From assembly GCA_905211485.1 (NCBI GenBank), contig CAJMAW010000116.1:1-9437 (forward strand): a stretch of 9,437 nucleotides of DNA. The letters are read 5' to 3'. Of the stretch, positions 1-6,352 are shown in pieces (positions within the stretch are counted from its first letter, which is position 1; every line of letters begins with the position of its first letter). The translations under genes and the position numbers were made by a program. The stretch is from an uncultured Lentisphaeria bacterium. GTDB lineage: Bacteria; Verrucomicrobiota; Lentisphaeria; Victivallales; UBA1829. Below the pieces are notes generated by a model, which worked only from the letters and a program-made list of their open reading frames with translations, had not been told where the DNA came from and made no database searches.

Positions 1-58
1 ATAGGGTGGTTAGAATGACGATTTCAAAGAATTATGGGACGGCAGTGTATTTTTTACT

Positions 59-88
59 ACGATAAGCGTTACAGTTACTGTAAGTCAA
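59..88 (-). promoter_or_regulatory. Candidate leftward sigma-70-type promoter
   Basis: Read on the minus strand, TTGACT (83-88) is followed after 18 bp by TATCGT (59-64), with AT-rich sequence containing AATTAATT immediately upstream. The -35 matches the consensus in five of six positions and the -10 in four of six. It would transcribe a gene starting beyond the left edge; no ATG lies between the -10 and the edge on this strand. A palindrome occupies most of the spacer, which fits a regulated promoter. This is inferred from motifs only. Confidence 0.35.
69..83. promoter_or_regulatory. Perfect palindrome TTACAGT-T-ACTGTAA, possible operator
   Basis: The 15 bases TTACAGTTACTGTAA form a perfect inverted repeat with 7-base arms and a single central base. 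It lies almost entirely in the spacer of the candidate minus-strand promoter and touches its -35 box. That placement suits a repressor, or an activator that works on the spacer as MerR-type proteins do. The loop is too small for an RNA hairpin, which favours a protein-binding site. I cannot assign the binding protein. Confidence 0.4.
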
Positions 89-155
89 ATTAATTTTCGT
101 TTTTTTCTGTTTCTGACTGGGATTATCACTCTGGCTCCTCTTTTTGTGCGCATAA

Positions 156-1442
156 TCAACCTTCCAAATCCTTCCGGACCCGCTTCAGCAATTCCGGAAT
201 GTTGAGTTTCTGGGGACACTTCGCCAGACACGCGCCGCAGTTCACGCACGCCGAGGCGGGCGCACCGCGTTGAATCGGCGACATCGCGACCGTGTAGTCT
301 GAAATCGCCCGTTTTTTGTTCTTGTGTACCAGATAGTTGTTGTAAACGTAGGCGAAGATGTAGCCGATGGCCACGTTGTGCGGACACGGGATGCATTGAT
401 AACAGCCGGTGCAGTCGATGTGTCCTGGAGTGTTCCGATAGGCCTGAATCGCCGCGCCGAGCGCTTTGCGTTCATCCGGGTTGAGCATATTCGGCTTCGC
501 TTTCGACGCATAACGCAGATTTGCCTCGACATCCGCCATTGCTCCCATGCCGCTGACCGCGACGCTGACCTCCGGAATATCCCAGAGGTAATCGAGCGCC
601 CATTCGGTATCCGGCTTTTCCACTCCGGTCGAGCGGAGCGCCGCGCGCATGAACGGCGGCAGATTTGCCAGGAATCCGGTGCGAACCGGCTTCATCACAG
701 CGAGTCCCATCCCATTGGCCGCGGCATATTTCGGCCCGAGACAGCCCGCTTCGTACTCATAGTCCAGATAGTTGTGCTGAATCAGGCAGAAATCCCAGGG
801 GGCGGATTCCACCACCTCCTTGAAGAGCTGAAGACGATCATGGAACGAGAAGCCCGCGAAGCGGATTTTCCCCTGTTCCTTGAGTTTCATGATCTTGTCG
901 ATCAGTTGGAACGGGATCACCTTCTCTTTCCAGCCGCGGTGCATAATCATGTGAATGTGATAAAAGTCAATCACGTCACACCCCATCGTCCGGCGGGACT
1001 CGTCGAAGAACTTCTCAAAGTCCTCCGGCTTTTCCATAATCCACCACGGAGATTTGGAGGTGACGTAAACCCGCTCGCGCCAGTTGCCTTTGAGGGCTTT
1101 CCCGGCGACCGCCTCGCTCTGTCCGTCGAGATAGACGCGCCCGGTGTCGATGTAGTTAACGCCGCCCTCGATCGCACGGTGAATCATCGCGACGCTCAGA
1201 TCGCAGTTCACAGTTTTTCCGTCCGCGAGCATCGGCAGCCGCAGCAGCCCGAACCCGAGCGCGGAAACATTCACCCCCGTTCGTCCCATCGGGCGATACT
1301 GCATCTGCGGATTGAAATTCAAAACCGGCCCTGTCAGTTTCACTGCGGCAGGTTCCGCCGCTTTCAAAACCGATCCTTTGCCGAACATGGCTCCGGCGGC
1401 CGTGACCAGCGCCGCCGATTTGAGAAAATCGCGTCGATTCAT
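156..1442 (-). CDS. Tat-exported aldo/keto reductase with C-terminal 2x[4Fe-4S] ferredoxin domain
   Basis: A 428-residue NAD(P)H-dependent oxidoreductase of the COG1453 type: an aldo/keto reductase barrel followed by a ferredoxin domain. It begins MNRRDFLKSAALVTAAGAMF, a twin-arginine signal of about 30 residues. The AKR tetrad is D99, Y104, K130 and H164. Two cluster motifs follow: C344-C347-C350-C353-Pro and C399-C402-C405-C409-Pro. The start at 1442 is chosen because it opens the Tat signal and has GAGAGG at 1450-1455, 7 nt upstream; the same frame runs 27 codons further but without similarity to the family. It is the last gene of the operon; its ribosome binding site overlaps the stop codon of the SDR gene. 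The substrate is unknown. Tat export would suit a protein that must fold around its clusters in the cytoplasm, but where it would find NAD(P)H or an electron partner outside is unclear. Confidence 0.9.
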   Translation of the reverse strand: MNRRDFLKSAALVTAAGAMFGKGSVLKAAEPAAVKLTGPVLNFNPQMQYRPMGRTGVNVSALGFGLLRLPMLADGKTVNCDLSVAMIHRAIEGGVNYIDTGRVYLDGQSEAVAGKALKGNWRERVYVTSKSPWWIMEKPEDFEKFFDESRRTMGCDVIDFYHIHMIMHRGWKEKVIPFQLIDKIMKLKEQGKIRFAGFSFHDRLQLFKEVVESAPWDFCLIQHNYLDYEYEAGCLGPKYAAANGMGLAVMKPVRTGFLANLPPFMRAALRSTGVEKPDTEWALDYLWDIPEVSVAVSGMGAMADVEANLRYASKAKPNMLNPDERKALGAAIQAYRNTPGHIDCTGCYQCIPCPHNVAIGYIFAYVYNNYLVHKNKKRAISDYTVAMSPIQRGAPASACVNCGACLAKCPQKLNIPELLKRVRKDLEG

Positions 1443-1453
1443 ACTGTTACCTC

Positions 1454-2209
1454 TCAGTGAATGGAAAATGCACCGTCCACCAGCAATGCGTGTCCATCGA
1501 CAAAGCTTGCCAGCGGACTGCACAGCCAGAGTACGGCATTGGCGATCTCTTCCGGTTTTCCCAAGCGTCCGGCGGGAATGTCGCGAATCAACTCCTTTTC
1601 CAGTGATGGATTACGACTCATCAGCTCCTGTGCCATCGGGGTGAGAATCACCCCCGGACAGACGGCGTTGATCCGGATGTTTTGAGCCGCATAATCAATT
1701 GCGGCGGTACGGGTCAAACCGATCACCGCGTGTTTACAGGCGATGTAAGCCGCCTGTCCCGGGAATCCGGTCACTCCGCCCTGCGAGGATGTGTTCACGA
1801 TTGCGCCTCCGCCCTGTTTCTGCATCTGAAGAATCTCGTAACGCATGCAGTTCCAGACACCTTTCAAATCAACGGCAACGGTCAGGTCGAATTCTTCATC
1901 GGTGATCTCCGCCATCGGACGCTGCGGAGTCTGAATTCCGGCGTTGTTCAACGCCACATCCAGACGGCCATATTCTGCAGCGATCCATTCCATCATCTCT
2001 CTGACAGAACTGACATCGGACACATCGCATGCATACGCGACCGCCTGATATCCTTCGGCGCTCAATTTCCCGGCCTGTTCCTCGGGTTTTCTGATGTCCG
2101 CCATCACGGTGACGGCTCCGGCTTTTGCGAAGGCTTCGGCACAGGCAAGCCCGATCCCCATTGCGGACCCGGTGACCAGTGCGACTTTCCCCTGAAAATA
2201 TTCGTTCAT
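1454..2209 (-). CDS. Short-chain dehydrogenase/reductase (classical SDR)
   Basis: A 251-residue classical SDR that should oxidise an alcohol or reduce a ketone with NAD(H). Visible motifs are the TGSAMGIG dinucleotide-binding loop (13-20), D38 at the end of the second strand (favouring NAD over NADP), NNAG (88-91), catalytic S142, and Y155-x3-K159. The position usually held by the catalytic-tetrad Asn (VNLKG in relatives) reads VDLKG, D114. The C-terminus (VDGHALLVDGAFSIH) is complete for the family. It has no signal peptide, unlike its neighbours, so it acts in the cytoplasm. I chose the Met at 2209 because the family fold starts there and GGAAAAGAG lies 7 nt upstream; the in-frame ATG at 2227 is an alternative. 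It sits 35 nt after the upstream AKR stop and 11 nt before the next AKR. The substrate cannot be assigned. Confidence 0.9.
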   Translation of the reverse strand: MNEYFQGKVALVTGSAMGIGLACAEAFAKAGAVTVMADIRKPEEQAGKLSAEGYQAVAYACDVSDVSSVREMMEWIAAEYGRLDVALNNAGIQTPQRPMAEITDEEFDLTVAVDLKGVWNCMRYEILQMQKQGGGAIVNTSSQGGVTGFPGQAAYIACKHAVIGLTRTAAIDYAAQNIRINAVCPGVILTPMAQELMSRNPSLEKELIRDIPAGRLGKPEEIANAVLWLCSPLASFVDGHALLVDGAFSIH

Positions 2210-2244
2210 GGTATTGCTCTTTTCCATTAAAATTCCGGTTACGA

Positions 2245-3387
2245 TCAGAGTCCGACCTGCCTCTGCTGTTCAGCATTGTAACGGTTGCCGACAATGGGAA
2301 TCGCGGCAACGCCGCGTTCCAGTTCCTGCCATTCCGACGGCGAGCAGGCGAAGTCAAGTGTATGAAGATTTTCTTCCAGATGCGCAAGTTTGGTGGTCCC
2401 CGGAATCGGCACGATCCACGGGGCCTTCTGCAACAGCCACCCCAGCGCGACCTGCGCGGAAGTCATACCGCGTGTCCGCCCGAAATCCTGCAGAAGGTTG
2501 ACGATCCGGGTGTTGGCGCGGATTGCCTCCGGCGTGAAACGCGGAAGCGTCTGGCGGTTGTCGTTGTCGGGATCGAACTGCATGTATTCATTGATGTCAC
2601 CGCCGAGAAATCCCCGGTTAAGCGGACTGTACGGAACGAAACCGATACCAAGTTCGCGGCAGGTTTCAAGCACGCCGTTCTCTTCCACATCGCGATGCAT
2701 GAGGTGGTATTCACTCTGAATCGCGGTCAGCGGGCAGACCGCATGGGCCTTGCGGATGGTTTCCGCGCTCACCTCGCACATCCCCCAGCGCAGAACCTTG
2801 CCTTCTCGGATCAGTTCCCTGATGGTTCCCGCGACTTCTTCCGCCGACACATTCCGGTCAAACCGATGCTGATAGAACATCGGGAGCGCATCCAGACGCA
2901 GACGTTTCAGCGATTCCTCACAGTAACGGCGGATTGTGGCGGGACGGCTGTCCTGGCGTCCGGTTGCCTTGCCGTTGATGACTTCATGACCAAATTTGGT
3001 GGTTACGCTGATCTTATCCTTAAACAATGACAACGCTTCCCCCGCCAGCTGTTCATTGGTGAGCGGACCGTAGATGATGGCGGTATCAAAGAGCGTCACA
3101 CCGCGTTCCACCGCCTCGTGAAGCAGACGAATACATTGCTTTTTATCCGGGTGACTGCTGCGATTATAGGTCATCCCCATCACGCCGAAGCCGAGTGCGG
3201 AAACGTCAAGGGCCGCCTTGCCGCGGCCGAGAGTGCGATGAGGAAGTCCTGTCCCTCCGGTCTGATGGCCGGGATCGATCGCTGCGTTGACGTTCATCTG
3301 TTTCGCCGTGCATCCTCCAAGTGCAGACGGCAAACTCAGTGCGGCACCGAAAATTGCGGTTGATTTGAGAAAATCACGTCGATTCAT
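2245..3387 (-). CDS. Tat-signal, lipoprotein-like aldo/keto reductase
   Basis: A 380-residue aldo/keto reductase resembling the AKR13/YakC type, which reduces aldehydes and ketones with NADPH. The N-terminus MNRRDFLKSTAIFGAALSLP is a Tat signal that ends in LGGC at Cys26, a plausible lipobox, so the mature enzyme may be a lipid-anchored exported protein. The tetrad is D101, Y106, K131 and H174 (YQHR). The cofactor-binding segment VPIPGTTKLAHLEEN lies at 326-340. There is no ferredoxin domain, unlike the other AKR of the operon. The start is firm: AAGGAGG at 3396-3402 lies 8 nt upstream, and the signal begins at this Met. The gene begins 14 nt after the DUF6282-type gene. The first 26 bases are nearly identical to those of the AKR gene at 156-1442. 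Substrate unknown. Confidence 0.9.
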   Translation of the reverse strand: MNRRDFLKSTAIFGAALSLPSALGGCTAKQMNVNAAIDPGHQTGGTGLPHRTLGRGKAALDVSALGFGVMGMTYNRSSHPDKKQCIRLLHEAVERGVTLFDTAIIYGPLTNEQLAGEALSLFKDKISVTTKFGHEVINGKATGRQDSRPATIRRYCEESLKRLRLDALPMFYQHRFDRNVSAEEVAGTIRELIREGKVLRWGMCEVSAETIRKAHAVCPLTAIQSEYHLMHRDVEENGVLETCRELGIGFVPYSPLNRGFLGGDINEYMQFDPDNDNRQTLPRFTPEAIRANTRIVNLLQDFGRTRGMTSAQVALGWLLQKAPWIVPIPGTTKLAHLEENLHTLDFACSPSEWQELERGVAAIPIVGNRYNAEQQRQVGL

Positions 3388-3401
3388 CTTTCAAACCTCC
3401 T

Positions 3402-4385
3402 TCATTTGTGCTTGAGACCAATCAAGTATGCCGGGTTGTCCCGCACCATCGAGTCGATCTGTTTCTGTGAAATACCACCATCACGCAATTCCCGGATGCA
3501 GGCGCGCATGCCGTCAACGGGATTCGGATTGCCCAGCTGCCCGAGATCGGTCGAAATAAAGCTGCGCTCCGGAATCGTCCGGACATCATTCAGAAACTCC
3601 TCACGACTCTGCCGTTCGAACTGCGGATTTCCACTTCCCGGCCCCCAGAGACGCGGCAGATAACAGTATTCCACATACGCACCGAGATCGACCGCCTGCC
3701 GAATCTGATTGCGCGTCATCTTCCAGGTCAGAGAATTGACGTGAGTAACGACAAATTTCTTCACTCCAATCTCCTTCGCTTTCCGTGCCAGAATCAGGCT
3801 CTCCTGTGGCGAACTGTGTCCGGAGGCAAAAATGATGTCCGCCTCGGCACAGAGCTCCATCACCTGGACGACTTCGGGAAGAACGTTTCCCTGCGAATCG
3901 AGCACCGGAATGCCCGGTCCCGGAAGTTTTGTCGCACCGATGCTGGTATGCTGCGGCGAGCGTCGGCATCCAGATGCAGCGGCAGAGGGAGCCGGAGGTC
4001 CTGATCGCCTGTTCGGCGCATAAACGTTGACTTTGTCGCCATGGACGCGGTTCATGCAGAGGCTTCCGAACACCTCGAACTCCGGCAGGGCCTGCCGGAT
4101 CAGATACGCGCGGTCGTGACAGCTCCAGTCGTTAGACTTGTACATGAGCGCCAGGTATCCGGCCTGTTTCGCCTGTTTCGCCAGCGTCAGCTCGTCGATG
4201 CAGCGTTCCCGGGTATCCGGGAGACAATGAATGTGAATATCACATACTCCGGCAAGCAGAGGATCCGGCTTGTCTTTGAGCTGTGCCGAGGTTGTCGCAT
4301 CCGTGATTCCGGCGGCATTGGAACCGGCGATCCACAAGACGCCGCCCGCCACGCCGAGTGTCTTGATGAAATCGCGTCGATTCAT
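3402..4385 (-). CDS. Tat-signal DUF6282-type (PHP/amidohydrolase-like) protein with a scrambled centre
   Basis: A 327-residue protein that I recognise as DUF6282-like, a family related to metal-dependent hydrolases and without a settled function. After a Tat signal (MNRRDFIKTLGVAGG) come the probable metal ligands H51-x-H53 in CDIHIH, H190 in SGHSS, H215 in VTHVN and D280 in STDLGQ. Residues 123-149 read as Pro/Ser/Arg-rich sequence unlike the family. The overlapping frame over the same DNA (about 3939-4020) encodes AEQAIRTSG...CIWMPTLAAAYQ, which does fit the family's conserved WMPT segment. A one-base loss near 4018-4022 and a one-base gain near 3939-3950 would explain this. The product as written therefore probably lacks one active-site loop. 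The start at 4385 has AGGAG at 4395-4399, 9 nt upstream, and lies 2 nt after the previous stop. Confidence 0.75.
   Translation of the reverse strand: MNRRDFIKTLGVAGGVLWIAGSNAAGITDATTSAQLKDKPDPLLAGVCDIHIHCLPDTRERCIDELTLAKQAKQAGYLALMYKSNDWSCHDRAYLIRQALPEFEVFGSLCMNRVHGDKVNVYAPNRRSGPPAPSAAASGCRRSPQHTSIGATKLPGPGIPVLDSQGNVLPEVVQVMELCAEADIIFASGHSSPQESLILARKAKEIGVKKFVVTHVNSLTWKMTRNQIRQAVDLGAYVEYCYLPRLWGPGSGNPQFERQSREEFLNDVRTIPERSFISTDLGQLGNPNPVDGMRACIRELRDGGISQKQIDSMVRDNPAYLIGLKHK
3939..4020 (-). other. Out-of-frame segment between two compensating frameshifts
   Basis: Within the DUF6282-type gene, about 27 codons are read in the wrong frame. Entering from residue Y122, the family-like reading continues only if one base is added (for example TATTGC instead of TATGC). 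Leaving it, GATKLPGPGIPV resumes in the annotated frame only if one base is dropped between about 3939 and 3950. The alternative reading contains IWMPTLAAAYQH, which matches the motif I expect at this point of the family. The frame choice is seen in the sequence; the family motif is from memory. Confidence 0.65.
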
Positions 4386-4387
4386 GG

Positions 4388-5032
4388 TTACACGCTCCTG
4401 CCGAGTTGATAAGCCTGTTCCGGATATTTCGTATGATTGACCGCGCCGATCGGCCAGACGCCGGGAGCAATGACCCGCCCGGCATCACTCCAGCCGAGAT
4501 AATCCAACAGAACCTCGTAATGGTCGGTGATCGCCTTCTCCTTGCGCTTGTTGTTGTCGGCATAAGTCATCAGGAGAGCGGCCTTCTTCGGCATATGGAT
4601 CGAACCGTTGATTGCATAAAAACGGTCGATCACCGCCTTGATCTGCGCGGAGATGCCGAAATAATACATCGGGGTGGCGAGGACCACCATCCCGGCATCA
4701 AGGATATGTTTCCGGACAAATTCAAAATCGTCCTTGAACACGCACTCGCCGTTCATGCCGCATTTGTTGCATGCAATGCAGGGATGAACATCCTTGAACG
4801 CGGCATCAAAACGGACGATTTCATGTCCGGCCTCTTTCGCGCCGCGGATGAAATGTTCCGCGAGCGTATTGGAATTTCCATTTTTACGGGGACTTCCCGT
4901 AATCACCAGTATTTTCATCTTTCCGCCTTTCGGATTGGCTGCGGCATGTACCAGGGGTCCACCAAGAATGGCGCTTCCGGCGAGAACCGCTGTCGCCGTC
5001 AATGATGTTTTCAGAAAATCGCGTCTGTTCAT
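4388..5032 (-). CDS. Tat-signal flavoprotein, NADPH-dependent FMN reductase/Isf-like
   Basis: A 214-residue flavodoxin-fold FMN reductase. Residues 1-38 are a Tat signal (MNRRDFLKTSLTATAVLAG). The FMN-binding loop GSPRKNGNSNT follows at 46-56. C85-x2-C88-x2-C91-x5-C97 matches the compact cysteine motif of iron-sulfur flavoproteins (Isf), so a [4Fe-4S] cluster next to FMN is plausible. ATPMYYFGISAQIKAVIDR (119-137) is the second flavin loop and dimer region. It probably carries electrons between NAD(P)H or another reductant and a flavin- or quinone-type acceptor. The start at 5032 has only a weak AGGA 12 nt upstream and lies 4 nt after the previous stop, so translational coupling is likely. 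An in-frame ATG at 4918 (Met39), preceded by AAAGGCGGAAAG, could give a cytoplasmic form without the signal. Confidence 0.85.
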   Translation of the reverse strand: MNRRDFLKTSLTATAVLAGSAILGGPLVHAAANPKGGKMKILVITGSPRKNGNSNTLAEHFIRGAKEAGHEIVRFDAAFKDVHPCIACNKCGMNGECVFKDDFEFVRKHILDAGMVVLATPMYYFGISAQIKAVIDRFYAINGSIHMPKKAALLMTYADNNKRKEKAITDHYEVLLDYLGWSDAGRVIAPGVWPIGAVNHTKYPEQAYQLGRSV

Positions 5033-5036
5033 GTCT

Positions 5037-5366
5037 TTATTTCATCCTCATTTCCGGGACGAGCGGATTCTGATCGAGCAGATCCAGCTGCTTGACCATT
5101 TCCAGCGTTGTCCGCTTATACTTTTGAAAATGCGACGTTTGAATATGATGCTCGTAGGCGGCGCGGTCCGCGTAGATTTCCAGAATCGTGATCCGTTCCG
5201 GATGCGCCTTCTCCTGCATCGAATACATCATGTAGACACCCGGCTCTTTCGCCATGGATTCGCGCCCGCATTCAGTCACCAGCGCCAGATATTCCGGAAG
5301 TTGTGCGGGATCGACTTCGATCCGCGAAAGCCGCACGATGCTCTCCGGTGTAATGCGATTTTTCAT
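5037..5366 (-). CDS. Possible separately translated YgiN/ABM-like monooxygenase (internal start)
   Basis: The C-terminal domain of the hydrolase fusion could be made as a 109-residue protein from the internal ATG at 5366 (MKNRITPESIVRLSRIEV). This length and start are normal for stand-alone YgiN/ABM proteins, which are small cytoplasmic dimers oxidising quinols or similar aromatics without a cofactor. The internal site has AAAGGAG at 5373-5379 with a 6-nt spacer, identical in motif and spacing to the site of the hydrolase itself. Made this way the protein would stay in the cytoplasm. Whether the fused form, the short form or both are made cannot be decided from sequence. Confidence 0.5.
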   Translation of the reverse strand: MKNRITPESIVRLSRIEVDPAQLPEYLALVTECGRESMAKEPGVYMMYSMQEKAHPERITILEIYADRAAYEHHIQTSHFQKYKRTTLEMVKQLDLLDQNPLVPEMRMK

Positions 5367-6341
5367 TTGAGTCTCCTTTCCGGTCAGGAATTCCGCTGCG
5401 AGGCGCACGCCTTCCTGATACGCGTTTTCCATGCACGGATAGGTCATGAACGCATGAATCGTTCCGGGAAGCGTCCGGTGCGTCACCGGAACACCGTTCT
5501 TTTTCAGGAGTTCCGCAAATGCCTTCCCCTGATCGTACAACACGTCGCACTCCGCCGCAACGATCAGCGTTTCGGGATAGTGTGCGAACTCTTTTGCCAG
5601 CAGGGGAGAGACCGCAGGATCCTCCGCGAGAGCGCCAGGCGTATACGATTCGTTGAACGCCTCCATCAAGGCTCCGTCCAGCCCGAACCCCACTCCGTAT
5701 TTCCGCCATGATTCCGAGTGGTCGTTCTTCGCCAGCACGACCGGATAGTAGAGGATCACCCCTGCGATTCCGGAACGTTCTTTCCATGCGGCGGAGGCTG
5801 CGAGATTGCCGCCCGCACTGTCGCCGGCAAGATAAATCCGCCGGTATCCGCGCTCCCGAAGCAGCCGGACTGCCGCAAGCACATCCTCCAGCGCCGCCGG
5901 AGCGCGATGCTCCGGCGCAAGGCGATAGTCGAGCGTCGCCACGTCCAGCCCGGAAACCTTCGCCAGATCGCCGCAGAAACGGGCGCTCCCCTCCAATCCT
6001 CCGAGCGTCCACCCGCCGCCGTGCAGATACAGCACGATCGTCTTCCCCGGTTCGATTCCGGGATAATAGAAGCGGATTCTCCGATCCCCGACCCGGGTGT
6101 TTTCCACCCGGACTCCGGCAGGCGGAGTCGCATCCAGAAGCATGCTGGAGCGAACTAGCTTCAGAGCCTCAAAGTTGCCGTTGAGAGCAGCGCGAACCGC
6201 CTGCGCGATCCCTTCCTGCACTCCGGCCGGACGCACGGAAAGAAACTCCATGGATTCCCGGGAAAACTCCTCCGCCGCTGCAAGGAAAAACGCCCCCAGC
6301 ACCGTCAGCAGGAGCAAAGAAATTTTCTTAGAGGTTCTCAT
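5037..6341 (-). CDS. Exported alpha/beta hydrolase (HSL type) fused to a YgiN/ABM-like monooxygenase domain
   Basis: A 434-residue protein. A Sec-type signal peptide (MRTSKKISLLLLTVLGAFFL) is followed by a hormone-sensitive-lipase-type esterase: oxyanion motif HGGG (107-110), nucleophile S175 in GDSAGG (173-178), acid D266 in ECDVLYDQ and H296 in GTIHAF. The esterase fold is complete by about residue 321. From M326 a second domain of 109 residues follows, resembling antibiotic biosynthesis monooxygenase/YgiN quinol monooxygenases (EIYADRAAYEHHIQTSHFQK at 388-407). There is no linker between them. The start at 6341 begins the signal and has AAAGGAG at 6348-6354, 6 nt upstream; the frame is open for 41 codons further upstream but lies inside the flavodoxin gene. 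It starts 11 nt after the flavodoxin stop. It may represent two genes joined by loss of a stop codon. Confidence 0.85.
   Translation of the reverse strand: MRTSKKISLLLLTVLGAFFLAAAEEFSRESMEFLSVRPAGVQEGIAQAVRAALNGNFEALKLVRSSMLLDATPPAGVRVENTRVGDRRIRFYYPGIEPGKTIVLYLHGGGWTLGGLEGSARFCGDLAKVSGLDVATLDYRLAPEHRAPAALEDVLAAVRLLRERGYRRIYLAGDSAGGNLAASAAWKERSGIAGVILYYPVVLAKNDHSESWRKYGVGFGLDGALMEAFNESYTPGALAEDPAVSPLLAKEFAHYPETLIVAAECDVLYDQGKAFAELLKKNGVPVTHRTLPGTIHAFMTYPCMENAYQEGVRLAAEFLTGKETQMKNRITPESIVRLSRIEVDPAQLPEYLALVTECGRESMAKEPGVYMMYSMQEKAHPERITILEIYADRAAYEHHIQTSHFQKYKRTTLEMVKQLDLLDQNPLVPEMRMK
5373..5379 (-). promoter_or_regulatory. Strong internal ribosome binding site at the fusion junction
   Basis: AAAGGAG on the minus strand, 6 nt before the ATG at 5366, inside the hydrolase reading frame (encoding part of GKETQ). 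It copies the motif and spacing used by the hydrolase start. The codon directly before the ATG is CAA (5367-5369); a single base change would make it TAA. Confidence 0.6.
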
Positions 6342-6352
6342 GGGCAGCTCCT

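Larger units (their letters stand above)
1..155. other. Gene-free left flank
   Basis: No open frame with a ribosome binding site is visible here. On the minus strand this is the region just after the stop codon of the last operon gene. I looked for a GC stem followed by a T-run on the minus strand and did not find one; the T-runs near 51-55 and 103-109 are on the plus strand and lack a convincing stem for a terminator in either direction. What the region does hold is an AT-rich stretch (about 86-110), a perfect 15-base palindrome and a candidate promoter pointing leftwards, annotated separately. Confidence 0.5.

Noticed and set aside
324..1460. Long plus-strand open frame opposite the AKR-ferredoxin gene
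   Set aside because: Its product is Arg/His-rich without family resemblance; it is the antisense shadow of a well-supported gene.
2179..3030. Plus-strand open frame opposite the second AKR gene
   Set aside because: No recognisable domain or ribosome binding site; explained by codon structure of the gene on the other strand.
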